Positions 55,986-64,000 of a stretch of DNA of 64,000 bases are shown here, piece by piece. The position numbers and the translations under genes were made by a program. The stretch is taken from positions 124,001 through 188,000 of the forward strand of contig NZ_NGJZ01000002.1 of NCBI RefSeq assembly GCF_003987595.1. The letters are read 5' to 3'. Below the pieces are notes generated by a model, which saw nothing but the letters and a program-made list of their open reading frames with translations, had not been told where the DNA came from and ran no database searches. This DNA comes from Vagococcus entomophilus. GTDB taxonomy: Bacteria; Bacillota; Bacilli; Lactobacillales; Vagococcaceae. Positions within the stretch are counted from its first letter, which is position 1. Every line of letters begins with the position of its first letter.

Positions 55986-57545
55986 TCAACGTTCTTCAGG
56001 TGTTTGTACCTGCATTTGGTTAGCAAAAGGGGTGTAGTTATCTGGACCATCCATTTTTTTCTCAACAAAGCGTAGAATTCTTGTTACGGCAAATGTCATC
56101 ACAAAATAGATCACACAAGCGATGAAAAAGGTATCAAAGAACCGGAAATTAGCCCCAGCCACTGTTTTTGCTTGGAAGAACAACTCAGATACAGCGATGA
56201 CATTCAGGACCGAAGTATCTTTAATGTTAATCACAAATTCATTGCCAGTTGCAGGAAGAATATTGCGAATCACCTGTGGAATTACGATAGTTTGCATTGT
56301 TTGAAAGTGAGTCATTCCGATTGCTTGTGCCGCTTCGAACTGCCCTTTATCTACTGAGAAAATCCCACCTCGAACAATTTCAGACATATAGGCACCTGTA
56401 TTAATGGATACAATAAAAATGGCTGCAGCGGTTCGATTGATATCAATCCCAAAAGCTTGGGCGGAGCCATAGTAGATGACCATCGCCTGGACAATCATAG
56501 GTGTTCCTCTGAAAATTTCGATGTAGACAGAAAAGAAAAGATTTAGCCCTTTTAACAATACTCTCTTGATACGAGTTTCAGGGAATGGAACGGTTCTTAT
56601 GACTCCGATGATTAAGCCAATAACAGTTCCAATAATCGTTCCAACTAACGAGATTAACAAGGTCATTCCTGCTCCACGCATTAACATAGGTCCATTTTCT
56701 TTGATTATTTTTAGAACCCAACTTTGTTTTTTTGTTTCGCTTGGTTGTGCCTCAATGGCTTTGTGCATAATTTTTTGCTGTTCTTTTTCCGATAGACTTG
56801 CGAGTGCTTGATTCATTTCGACTCGCAAAGGACTGTTTTTCTTGACCCCAATGGCGATGGCAGTATCTTCTTTGCTCGTTTTAAAACCATTTTCTCCTGA
56901 AAATTCAACCATTTTAAAATTAGGATTGATTTTTTGAGCGGTAAGTCCTTCTGGTCGTTCTGTAACGTAACCATCTATGACGCCTGATTCGAGAGCCACG
57001 CGCATTGCTGGAAAGTTATCCATTGCAGTTTGTTTTTTAACACCAGAAATTTGTTCAATGACGCTATAGTGGAACGTGTTGAGTTGGGCCGTGATTTTTG
57101 CCTGTTTAAAATCTTTCAGTGAAGTCGCATTTTGGTACACCCCATCTTTTTTGACGAGTATAACGAGGTGAGACGTGTAATAATTATCGGTAAAATCAAT
57201 CGTTTTTTTGCGTTCTGCGGTAGGGGACATACCTGCAATGATGGCATCAATCTTGCCTGAGGTAAGGGCGGGGGCTAATCCATCCCACTCAGTTTTGACA
57301 ATAACTAATTTGCGATTTAACTTTTTGGCCATTTTCTTTGCAATTTCGACGTCGTACCCCCCAGCATATTCTTGAGAACCACTAATTGGCACGCCCCCAT
57401 TTTTATTTGAATTTTGTGTCCAGTTAAAAGGTGGGTAGCCCGCCTCCATTCCGACGCGAAGTTCCGGTTGGGTAGCGTGTGCTTGTTTTGATCCAACCAA
57501 TAATAGGGTGAGAATCAACGTACAAATGGCTAAATATTTTTTCAT
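55986..57545 (-). CDS. Fused substrate-binding protein and permease, predicted lysine uptake
   Basis: About 519 residues: signal peptide (1-24, ending KQAHA), an SBP family 3 domain (about 28-260; LRVGMEAGYPPFNW, GGYDVEIAKKMAKKL, IIAGMSPTAERKKTIDFTD), then a HisM/GlnP-type permease with about five helices (about 285-505; EAAQAIGMTHFQTMQTIVIPQ is the EAA loop). Such fusions are standard in Lactobacillales. Start ATG 57545 has AAGGAAG 6 bases ahead. Upstream extension of the frame runs into the riboswitch and is not coding. Substrate assigned from the riboswitch (LysXY-like). Confidence 0.92.
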   Translation of the reverse strand: MKKYLAICTLILTLLLVGSKQAHATQPELRVGMEAGYPPFNWTQNSNKNGGVPISGSQEYAGGYDVEIAKKMAKKLNRKLVIVKTEWDGLAPALTSGKIDAIIAGMSPTAERKKTIDFTDNYYTSHLVILVKKDGVYQNATSLKDFKQAKITAQLNTFHYSVIEQISGVKKQTAMDNFPAMRVALESGVIDGYVTERPEGLTAQKINPNFKMVEFSGENGFKTSKEDTAIAIGVKKNSPLRVEMNQALASLSEKEQQKIMHKAIEAQPSETKKQSWVLKIIKENGPMLMRGAGMTLLISLVGTIIGTVIGLIIGVIRTVPFPETRIKRVLLKGLNLFFSVYIEIFRGTPMIVQAMVIYYGSAQAFGIDINRTAAAIFIVSINTGAYMSEIVRGGIFSVDKGQFEAAQAIGMTHFQTMQTIVIPQVIRNILPATGNEFVINIKDTSVLNVIAVSELFFQAKTVAGANFRFFDTFFIACVIYFVMTFAVTRILRFVEKKMDGPDNYTPFANQMQVQTPEER

Positions 57546-57563
57546 TTCACTCTTCCTTTCCAT

Positions 57564-57812
57564 AAAAAAAATGCAAACAACATCAAAAAGAGGTTGTTTG
57601 CATTTCGTAAGTTTTTGCCTAAGACAAAAATAGCGCAACTCAGTTTTGACACTGAGACAGTCTAACAATTATTGATTGCTAGCCCAACATATATTTTTGA
57701 GGGAAAATATACATTTCGGCAATGTTTCCACCATATAGTTTCCTAGTATCCTCATACTCCACTATACTTTATAAACAATGCGACCTCTACCTCATCTTGG
57801 AGGCTTATATTC
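57564..57812 (-). promoter_or_regulatory. Lysine riboswitch (L box) with terminator
   Basis: Reading the minus strand from 57812, the leader has the L-box consensus blocks in order: GAGGTAGAGGTCGC, AAAGTATAGTGGAG, GGAAACTA, TGGTGGAAAC, TTGCCGAAATG, GTTGGGCTAGC and GACTGTCTCAGTG. An intrinsic terminator follows (13-bp perfect stem, 57569-57581 with 57593-57605, then T8) just before the ribosome site. Lysine binding should favour the terminator and shut the transporter off. Recognised from conserved motifs, not from a covariance search. Confidence 0.9.
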
Positions 57813-57957
57813 AGTTTTTATACAAAAAATGTATTTTTATCAAAGACAATGTCATTGTAACATGATTCTGTGAGCTTGTCATAATTTTTTTGCGATTTAC
57901 GTAGGACTTTTGTTATTAGACATTTTTGACTATAATAAAAAGAGGAAGGTGAAATCG

Positions 57958-58668
57958 GTGGAAAGAAGAAAGCAAGCACTAGAACTAATAAAAAAAAGTC
58001 AAAAGATTACCTTTTTAACGGGTGCTGGGGTATCTGTTCCATCTGGAATTCCAGATTATCGTTCGATTAATGGTCTCTATCATGAGTTGGAACATCCTGA
58101 ATATTTATTAAGCCATGAATGTTTGATGAAAGAGCCGGAAAAACATGATCAATTTATCAAGAAGCTGTATCACTTAGAGGCAAAACCGAATCATATTCAT
58201 CAAAAAATAGCACAGTTAGAGTTATCAACAGACAAACAGATTGAAGTGGTCACCCAAAATATTGACCAGTTGCACCGAAAAGCTGGAAGTCAAAATCTCA
58301 CGGAGTTTCATGGTAGCCTGATGGAGTGTTATTGTCTTAAGTGCAAGCAACAAGTATCTGTTTCAGACTATCTTTCTTCCAGCTATCATGAAAACTGTGG
58401 TGGACACTTGCGGACAAATGTCGTATTATACGGAGAAGCTTTGCATGAAAAAAGCTTGGGGCAGGCTATATCAGCAGTAGAAAATGCGGATTTAATTGTG
58501 ATTGTCGGAACGAGTTTTCAGGTGCATCCATTTTGTGATTTGATTTTTTATCGTAAGGCGAATGCGCAAGTGATTGTTGTGAACCAAGAGGCGATTTCTT
58601 TACCAGTGGCGCATTTTTTTATAAAAGGGGATGCCACTGACTTTTTTCAAGAAATCATGGTTGATTAA
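57958..58668 (+). CDS. cobB: Sir2-family NAD-dependent protein deacylase
   Basis: About 236 residues. NAD-binding GAGVSVPSGIPDYR (about 23-36), TQNIDQLHRKAG (99-110), catalytic His118 in FHGS and NVVLYGEAL are all present. The zinc module has Cys126 and Cys129 but its second pair reads His144-x-x-Cys147 instead of CxxC. Start GTG 57958 follows AGGAAGG with 8-base spacing; a TATAAT at 57931-57936 lies upstream, so an earlier TTG start is not used. Removes acyl groups from lysines. Followed by the chorismate mutase gene 25 bases later. Confidence 0.9.
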   Translation: MERRKQALELIKKSQKITFLTGAGVSVPSGIPDYRSINGLYHELEHPEYLLSHECLMKEPEKHDQFIKKLYHLEAKPNHIHQKIAQLELSTDKQIEVVTQNIDQLHRKAGSQNLTEFHGSLMECYCLKCKQQVSVSDYLSSSYHENCGGHLRTNVVLYGEALHEKSLGQAISAVENADLIVIVGTSFQVHPFCDLIFYRKANAQVIVVNQEAISLPVAHFFIKGDATDFFQEIMVD

Positions 58669-58693
58669 TGAAAAGATAAAAAGGGGAAAATGT

Positions 58694-58957
58694 ATGTTAG
58701 AAAATGAACGTAGAAAAATTGATCAATTGGATCAAGAAATCATTCGATTACTAGAGCAGCGTTTTGACACGGTACAGACGATTGCAAAAGTAAAAAAAGA
58801 ACAAAGCATCCCGATATTAGACGAATCAAGAGAACAGATTATCTTAGAAAAAGTAGCGAGCTATGTAACGAATAAATCTTATGTGTCGGCGATTCAAACT
58901 ATTTACCAAGAGATGATGTCGAGTTCTAGAGCTTATCAGAAGAAGCAAATGGACTAG
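58694..58957 (+). CDS. Chorismate mutase, type II (AroQ fold)
   Basis: About 87 residues, all helical: RRKIDQLDQEIIRLLEQRFDTVQTIAKVKKEQ and the second block ILDESREQIILEKVASYV are the AroQ signature, with Arg, Lys and Glu/Gln residues for chorismate binding. It converts chorismate to prephenate for Phe/Tyr synthesis. As a stand-alone domain it may also be a regulatory or partner subunit. RBS AAGGGG. Transcribed with the sirtuin gene; a terminator follows. Confidence 0.88.
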   Translation: MLENERRKIDQLDQEIIRLLEQRFDTVQTIAKVKKEQSIPILDESREQIILEKVASYVTNKSYVSAIQTIYQEMMSSSRAYQKKQMD

Positions 58958-58984
58958 ATTGCTAGCCCATTTGAAAGTTTAAGG

Positions 58985-59026
58985 AAAGTCAGTGGAATCA
59001 ATTCGATTTCACTGACTTTTTGTTTT
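58985..59026 (+). terminator. Terminator after the chorismate mutase gene
   Basis: A 15-position stem (58985-58999 with 59005-59019, one G-T pair), 5-base loop, then a T-rich run. It isolates the arginine operon from the upstream genes. Confidence 0.88.
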
Positions 59027-59071
59027 TGAATAAAAATTCCTTTTAACAGCTACAAAACTAATAAAAAACCG

Positions 59072-59100
59072 TTGACTTGCATAAATAAAAAGCCTATAAT
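59072..59100 (+). promoter_or_regulatory. Promoter of argCJBDF with ARG-like operator
   Basis: TTGACT at 59072-59077, 17-bp spacer, perfect TATAAT at 59095-59100. The spacer contains TGCATAAATAAAAAG (59078-59092), which resembles half of an ARG box; ArgR binding there would block RNA polymerase. The promoter is clear; the operator is tentative. Confidence 0.75.
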
Positions 59101-59134
59101 GTGACATAACAACAAAATGAGAAGAGGGGAAAAA

Positions 59135-60166
59135 ATGAAGGTTTCGATTGTGGGAGCAACTGGATACAGTGGTTTGGAGCTTTTTAGGTTGCTTTCAACG
59201 CATCGAGAAGTTGAAATAGCAGGACTATATAGCCAAAGTTTCAAAGGTGAAAATATCGGAGAATTGTATCCGTATATGCAAAAAATATACAATGGGGATT
59301 TACGAGGATTTCATGCAGAAAAAATAATGGCCACAAGTGACTGTGTATTTCTGGCAACTCCTTCTGGTGTATCCAAAGAAATAGCCAATCCGTTTATACA
59401 AGCCAATTTTCCTGTGATTGACTTGTCAGGGGATTTTAGGCTGAAAAATCCCAAGACTTATGAAAAATGGTATCAAAAATCAGCACCCAAATCAGAATGG
59501 CTACAGCAGGCAACTTACGGATTAGCGGATTTAAGCCCTCATTATGCCAGCCACTTGATTGCAAATCCAGGATGCTATGCAACTGCGACGCTGCTTGGAC
59601 TTGCACCACTTATTCAAAACGACTGGGTGCAACCAGATTCTGTGATTGTTGATGCCAAATCAGGGCTATCAGGTGCAGGGAAGATGAACACTAAGGCCAC
59701 GCATTATGTAGAGGCAAATGAGAATATGAGCGTGTACAAAGTGAACCAACATCAACATATTCCTGAAGTGATGCAACAATTAAAAATATGGAACAAAAAA
59801 ATGCAACCCATTCAGTTTTCTACATCATTGATTCCTGTAACGAGAGGAATTATGGCCACTATTTATGCAAAGCCTAACAAAAAAATCACGCAGCAAGAGT
59901 TATTTGAACTCTATGAATTTTACTATGAGAAAATGGCTTTTATTCGCGTTCAACCAAAGAATTGTTTTCCTGATTTGAGACAAGTAGTGGGCTCAAATTA
60001 TTGTGATATTGGTCTAACTTATAATGAAGAAACGGGAATGATTATGATTGTGAGTGTCATTGACAATTTGCTGAAAGGTGCTGCCGGACAGGCTGTTCAA
60101 AATATGAATTTGTTTTATCAATTTAATCAAAGCGAAGGATTAAGGTTAAGTCCAGTTTATCTGTAA
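59135..60166 (+). CDS. argC: N-acetyl-gamma-glutamyl-phosphate reductase
   Basis: About 343 residues; third step of ornithine synthesis, NADPH-dependent. The NADP-binding start [19 protein letters not shown] and the active-site NPGCYAT with Cys147 are present, as are the HQHIPEV and [11 protein letters not shown] blocks. Start ATG 59135 follows GAAGAGGGG; the frame upstream adds only six residues including the ribosome site. First gene of argCJBDF. Confidence 0.97.
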   Translation: MKVSIVGATGYSGLELFRLLSTHREVEIAGLYSQSFKGENIGELYPYMQKIYNGDLRGFHAEKIMATSDCVFLATPSGVSKEIANPFIQANFPVIDLSGDFRLKNPKTYEKWYQKSAPKSEWLQQATYGLADLSPHYASHLIANPGCYATATLLGLAPLIQNDWVQPDSVIVDAKSGLSGAGKMNTKATHYVEANENMSVYKVNQHQHIPEVMQQLKIWNKKMQPIQFSTSLIPVTRGIMATIYAKPNKKITQQELFELYEFYYEKMAFIRVQPKNCFPDLRQVVGSNYCDIGLTYNEETGMIMIVSVIDNLLKGAAGQAVQNMNLFYQFNQSEGLRLSPVYL

Positions 60167-60185
60167 ATCGGAGGGAGTAAGGAAT

Positions 60186-61382
60186 ATGAAGATTATTGAC
60201 GGAACAATCGCTAGTCCAAAGGGATTTTATGCGGATGGTGTCCATTGTGGTTTGAAGAAAAAGAAAAAAGATATTGGGTGGATTTATTCTGAAAAAAAAG
60301 CCCAAGCAGCAGCTGTTTATACGACGAATCAAGTCAAAGGAGCTCCGTTGCTTGTGACCAAAGAGGCTTTGGGTGTGGCGCATCAGTTACAGGCCGTTCT
60401 TGTCAATTCTGCCGTAGCTAATACCTGTACTGGAGAAACGGGGATAGAGGATGCCTATCAAATGCAGCGTTTAGCAGCTGATAAGCTGGGACTTGAGAAT
60501 CATCAAGTAGCCGTTGCCTCGACGGGGGTCATTGGCAAGCACTTACCGATGGAAAAAGTAACAATGGGCATTGAAGCGTTATCAATGAAATCTGGAAATG
60601 CTCAAAATTTTCATGAAGCAATCTTAACGACGGATTTAGTGACCAAAGAAATTTGTTTATCAGCGATGATTGGTGGGAAAAAGGTGACAATGTCTGGAGT
60701 TGCAAAAGGTTCAGGCATGATTCATCCTAATATGGCGACAATGCTCTCTTTTATTACGACGGATGCTAACATTCCGTATCAGCTCTTAGAAAAACTACTG
60801 AAAAAGAAGGTTGACGAGACGTTTAACCAAATCACAGTGGATGGAGATACTTCGACAAACGATATGGTGGTAGTACTAGCAAATGGTTGTGCTGAAAATA
60901 AAGAAATTGTGGAAGATACACCTGAATATGAAACTTTCTCTCAAATGTTACGTATGGTGACGGAAGACTTAGCAAAAAAAATCGCACGTGATGGTGAAGG
61001 GGCAACCAAACTAATTGAAGTATCCGTAAATCATGCAGCAACTGAAAGTGATGCAAAAAAAATCGCAAAAAAAATTGTGGGTTCTTCGCTTGTAAAATCG
61101 GCTATGTTTGGGGAAGATCCCAACTGGGGAAGGATTATCTGTGCTATCGGATATAGTGAAGGAACGTTTGATCCGAGTCTTTTGGATATTTTTATTGGCA
61201 CACAACAAGTGCTACAAGATGGCTTACCGTGTGACTTTCATCAAACAAACATGCAAAAAATACTCGCACAGGATACAGTTTCCATTCAGGTGGATTTGAA
61301 AGTAGGAACCAGTCAGGGAGTTGCCTGGGGTTGTGATTTAACTTATAAATATGTTGAAATCAATGCTTGCTATCATACATAA
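60186..61382 (+). CDS. argJ: Bifunctional ornithine acetyltransferase / N-acetylglutamate synthase
   Basis: 398 residues. The autoproteolysis site is in [13 protein letters not shown] with Thr185 as the new N-terminal nucleophile. Other family blocks are [34 protein letters not shown] and [16 protein letters not shown]. It recycles acetyl groups in the cyclic arginine pathway; whether it is bifunctional or only monofunctional cannot be read from sequence. There is no argA in the operon, which favours the bifunctional form. RBS GGAGGG. Confidence 0.96.
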   Translation: MKIIDGTIASPKGFYADGVHCGLKKKKKDIGWIYSEKKAQAAAVYTTNQVKGAPLLVTKEALGVAHQLQAVLVNSAVANTCTGETGIEDAYQMQRLAADKLGLENHQVAVASTGVIGKHLPMEKVTMGIEALSMKSGNAQNFHEAILTTDLVTKEICLSAMIGGKKVTMSGVAKGSGMIHPNMATMLSFITTDANIPYQLLEKLLKKKVDETFNQITVDGDTSTNDMVVVLANGCAENKEIVEDTPEYETFSQMLRMVTEDLAKKIARDGEGATKLIEVSVNHAATESDAKKIAKKIVGSSLVKSAMFGEDPNWGRIICAIGYSEGTFDPSLLDIFIGTQQVLQDGLPCDFHQTNMQKILAQDTVSIQVDLKVGTSQGVAWGCDLTYKYVEINACYHT

Positions 61383-61396
61383 AAAGGAGAAGGATT

Positions 61397-62149
61397 ATGG
61401 GAATCATTGTTATCAAAATTGGTGGCGTAGCAAGTCATCAGTTATCAGCATTTTTTTTTCAACAATTGAAGAATTGGCGGCAAGCAGGAAAGAAGATTGT
61501 TTTAATCCATGGTGGGGGTCGTTATGTCTCCGAAATGTTGGAGAAATTGCAAATTCCTATTCAAAAAAAAGATGGCTTACGAGTGACAACAAAGGAAACA
61601 CTTGAAGTGACAAAAATGGTTTTGATTGGCCAAGTTCAGCCGTGTATCACAAGTTTTTTACAAGCCAATCAACTACCTGCAATTGGCTTGAATGCATCAG
61701 ATGGTCATTTATTAACTGGCAAGTTCCTAAGCAAAGAAACATACGGATTGGTTGGAAAAGTGGCAGCAGTTCAAACAGATGTCCTTCATGACCTATTAGA
61801 AAAAGACTATATTCCGGTTATTGCACCACTTGGTTTGCTCGAAAAAACGGAAGATCAATGGTTGAATATCAATGCGGATGCTGTGGCATGTGAAGTTGCA
61901 GCAGCACTAAAAGCAGAAGCCTTGTATTTGTTAACCGATGTACCCGGGATTCAACATCAAAATAAATGGTTGGAAGAGTTATCTATCCATCAAATTGAGG
62001 GATTAAAACAAGCGGAATCATTGAGTGGTGGCATGTTACCCAAAGTAGAAAGTGCGATGCAAGCTGTACTGTCAGGGGTCAAGCAGGTAATCATCACCAA
62101 CGAACTTGAAAATCAAGGAACTAGGATGAAAGGAGTGACAGCAGGATGA
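61397..62149 (+). CDS. argB: Acetylglutamate kinase
   Basis: About 250 residues; amino-acid kinase fold with IVIKIGGVA at the start, LIHGGGRYVSEML (about 36-48), GLRVTTKETLEV, NINADAVACEVAAAL, LLTDVPGI and the C-terminal GGMLPKVESAMQAV. Phosphorylates N-acetylglutamate. At 250 residues it is on the short side, lacking the N-terminal helix seen in arginine-inhibited hexameric forms. Start ATG 61397 follows AAGGAGAAGG; the longer start overlapping argJ is not favoured. Overlaps argD by 4 bases. Confidence 0.95.
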   Translation: MGIIVIKIGGVASHQLSAFFFQQLKNWRQAGKKIVLIHGGGRYVSEMLEKLQIPIQKKDGLRVTTKETLEVTKMVLIGQVQPCITSFLQANQLPAIGLNASDGHLLTGKFLSKETYGLVGKVAAVQTDVLHDLLEKDYIPVIAPLGLLEKTEDQWLNINADAVACEVAAALKAEALYLLTDVPGIQHQNKWLEELSIHQIEGLKQAESLSGGMLPKVESAMQAVLSGVKQVIITNELENQGTRMKGVTAG

Positions 62150-63300
62150 GCAAGTTATTTTCGAATTACGCAAGACAACCAAAGGAAATGGTTGAGGGAG
62201 AAGCCAATTATTTGATGGATAATCATGGAAAAAAATACTTGGATTTAACCAGTGGCATAGGTGTGATGTCTCTGGGCTATAGCAACAAAGCTGTCAAACA
62301 AGCTGTAGAAAAACAGTTGAATTTGTTGTGGCATACGCCAAATCTATACGAAAGCGCGCTACAAGAGCGGGTTGCAAAGAAACTGATTGGCGACCGGGAT
62401 TATCTGGCTTTCTTCTGTAACAGTGGTGCAGAAGCCAATGAGGCAGCGATTAAGCTAGCAAGAAAAGCGAGTGGGAAAGCCAAAATCATTACGCTTGAGA
62501 ATTCTTTCCATGGACGTACATATGGTGCGATGTCTGCGACGGGTCAATCAAGTATCCAAGCAGGATTTGGACCGCTTGTACCAGAATTTGAAACGGTTCC
62601 TGCTGAAGATATCAGTGCATTAAAACAAGCGGTTGATAGTAATACAGCGGCAGTGATGATTGAAGTAATCCAAGGGGAAGGCGGCGTCTTGCCTCTTTCC
62701 AAAGAATGGTGTGCACAGGCACAAGCATTATGTGCGCAGACAGGAGCGCTTTTGATTGTGGATGAAATTCAAAGTGGGATAGGGCGGACTGGCTTTTTGT
62801 ATGCTTATGAAGCTTATGGCTTATCTCCTGATATTATTACCCTGGCCAAAGCATTGGGTTCAGGAATCCCTGTAGGAGCGATGTTGGGTAAGAAAGCACT
62901 CGCAAGCTCTTTTGGTCCTGGTTCACATGGCTCAACATTTGGCGGGAATAAAATTGCAATGGCTGCAGCAGAAGCAGTTCTTTCAGAAATCCAAGCAACC
63001 GGATTTTTGGAAGAGGTCCAAACTAAAGGTACATACTTTAAGGGGAATTTAGAAGACAAATTATTACCTCTATCTCAAGTGCTTGAAGTTCGTGGTCTCG
63101 GTTTTATGATTGGCATCGAACTGACGATTCCTGTCGCGGATGTTGTCGCTAAATTAGCTGAACATGGAGTGTTAGCTTTAACGGCGAAGCATCAGGTTTT
63201 ACGGTTGTTGCCACCGCTTACGTTGACTTATGCCGAAATGGATCAGGCAGTGAATGTGATTTATCAAGTACTAGTAAAGGAAGCGGAGGAGATGGAATGA
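62146..63300 (+). CDS. argD: Acetylornithine aminotransferase
   Basis: 384 residues; PLP class III aminotransferase. It has the [10 protein letters not shown] start block, [44 protein letters not shown] and the PLP Lys235 in [14 protein letters not shown]. Fourth step of ornithine synthesis. Coupled by ATGA overlaps to argB before and argF after. Confidence 0.96.
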   Translation: MSKLFSNYARQPKEMVEGEANYLMDNHGKKYLDLTSGIGVMSLGYSNKAVKQAVEKQLNLLWHTPNLYESALQERVAKKLIGDRDYLAFFCNSGAEANEAAIKLARKASGKAKIITLENSFHGRTYGAMSATGQSSIQAGFGPLVPEFETVPAEDISALKQAVDSNTAAVMIEVIQGEGGVLPLSKEWCAQAQALCAQTGALLIVDEIQSGIGRTGFLYAYEAYGLSPDIITLAKALGSGIPVGAMLGKKALASSFGPGSHGSTFGGNKIAMAAAEAVLSEIQATGFLEEVQTKGTYFKGNLEDKLLPLSQVLEVRGLGFMIGIELTIPVADVVAKLAEHGVLALTAKHQVLRLLPPLTLTYAEMDQAVNVIYQVLVKEAEEME

Positions 63301-64000
63301 GTAATCAAACATTTGGTAAAAGTATTTTAGATTTGACGGAGCTGTCAAAAAAAGAAATTATTTCTTTGATTGACTTAGCGATTCGACTTAAAAAAGCGCC
63401 TCAAGATTATGCCAATGTTCTAAATGGAAAAATTTTGGGCATGATCTTTGAGAAATCTTCTACTCGCACGCGGGTTTCTTTTGAAGCGGGGATGCTCCAA
63501 CTTGGCGGACAAGCAATTGTGATGAATGGTAAGGAAACTCAAATTGGGCGAGGGGAGCCAATCAAAGATACAGCACCTATCCTATCCAGTTATTTGGATG
63601 CACTCATGATTCGAACCTTTGAAGATAAAAAAGTTCAAGATTTGGTAAAATATGGTTCGATTCCAGTCATTAACGGTCTGACAGATGACCATCATCCCTG
63701 TCAAGTGCTAGCTGATCTCATGACAATCTACGAGCATAAAGGAACCTTTGAACAAGTGAAATTAGCCTATGTTGGGGACGGAAATAATATGGCTCATTCG
63801 CTATTGATTGGTGGTGCAATTGTTGGAATGGACGTAAGTATAGCGTGTCCGAAAGGCTATGAGATGAAAGCAGAATATGTGACATGTGCGAAAAAAATAG
63901 CCCAAAAAAGTGGCGCAACACTTGAAATCACGCAAGAGCCTAAAAAAGCCGTTGAACAAGCTGACTTTGTGTATACCGATGTATGGTCTAGTATGGGATG
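63297..64000 (+). CDS. argF: Ornithine carbamoyltransferase, 5' part
   Basis: The gene runs off the right edge after about 234 codons. It starts at ATG 63297, overlapping the argD stop by 4 bases. The carbamoyl-phosphate motif [17 protein letters not shown] (about 54-70), [16 protein letters not shown], the catalytic [15 protein letters not shown] and [14 protein letters not shown] are visible. It makes citrulline from ornithine. Being at the end of argCJBD it is the anabolic enzyme; catabolic arcB enzymes share these motifs but sit in arc operons. Confidence 0.96.
   Translation, partial: MSNQTFGKSILDLTELSKKEIISLIDLAIRLKKAPQDYANVLNGKILGMIFEKSSTRTRVSFEAGMLQLGGQAIVMNGKETQIGRGEPIKDTAPILSSYLDALMIRTFEDKKVQDLVKYGSIPVINGLTDDHHPCQVLADLMTIYEHKGTFEQVKLAYVGDGNNMAHSLLIGGAIVGMDVSIACPKGYEMKAEYVTCAKKIAQKSGATLEITQEPKKAVEQADFVYTDVWSSMG

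Noticed and set aside
57546..57668. A 41-residue N-terminal extension of the fused transporter
   Set aside because: It reads through the riboswitch terminator and aptamer; ATG 57545 has a proper ribosome site and starts a signal peptide.

Overview
The window is a low-GC Gram-positive chromosome segment, most like Enterococcaceae (an Enterococcus or close relative such as Vagococcus). The signs are a WxL surface-protein locus, LPQTGE sortase signals, an Mga-type regulator, the argS/argR divergent pair, ecsAB, prsA, the yheA-yhaO-yhaN-yhaM group and a T-box-controlled leuS. The species call is inference. I see no rRNA, tRNA, CRISPR array, transposase or phage genes.

Layout. 1-4773: the end of a WxL cluster (three WxL proteins, the first cut by the window edge; a small LPQTGE protein; a DUF916/DUF3324 membrane protein), then a separately transcribed secreted lectin-like protein. 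4823-13494: housekeeping genes (T-box plus leuS, a MurJ-like flippase, a small-subunit pseudouridine synthase, nnrD, pepV, a DUF2187-like gene, a cold-shock gene). 13669-15007: two exported small proteins flanking a short transcription unit with a 15-codon ORF. 15170-17528: argS and argR, divergent, with ARG-box-like sites between them. 17699-33427: an accessory surface island. It holds a WG-repeat operon with one gene broken by a stop codon, a truncated leucine-rich-repeat (LRR) protein, an Mga-like regulator with an overlapping small gene, a MucBP adhesin with LPQTGE, an LRR protein with a 12 x 30-bp Ser/Thr repeat stalk and LPQTGE, and a pair of paralogous lipoproteins around a heavily decayed zinc-ribbon/LRR pseudogene. 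33504-53235: core genes (RluA-type synthase, class A PBP, yheA, yhaO/yhaN/yhaM, prsA, ytxH, hit, ecsAB, ytmP-like, trmB, pepA, thioredoxin, ytpR, rplY/ctc). 53324-53501: a cluster of DnaA boxes between rplY and a peptide transporter. 55222-57812: a fused amino-acid ABC transporter behind a lysine riboswitch. 57958-64000: a sirtuin, a chorismate mutase and the arginine operon argCJBDF, the last gene cut by the window end.

How genes work together. The WxL proteins, the DUF916/DUF3324 protein and the lectin-like protein probably form a non-covalent surface complex. The Mga-like regulator sits between surface-protein genes and is the obvious candidate to control them. PrsA folds the exported proteins, the PBP builds the wall, and EcsAB belongs to the export/membrane-proteolysis network. 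ArgR near argS is the likely regulator of argCJBDF 42 kb away. Amino-acid control recurs: leucine T-box on leuS, lysine riboswitch on the transporter, a possible CodY site on the peptide transporter and ARG-like boxes on arginine genes.

Most worth a second look: the DnaA-box cluster with no dnaA nearby, the lysine riboswitch that assigns a substrate to the ABC transporter, the decaying LRR/surface island, and residue changes in the HIT motif and the sirtuin zinc site.
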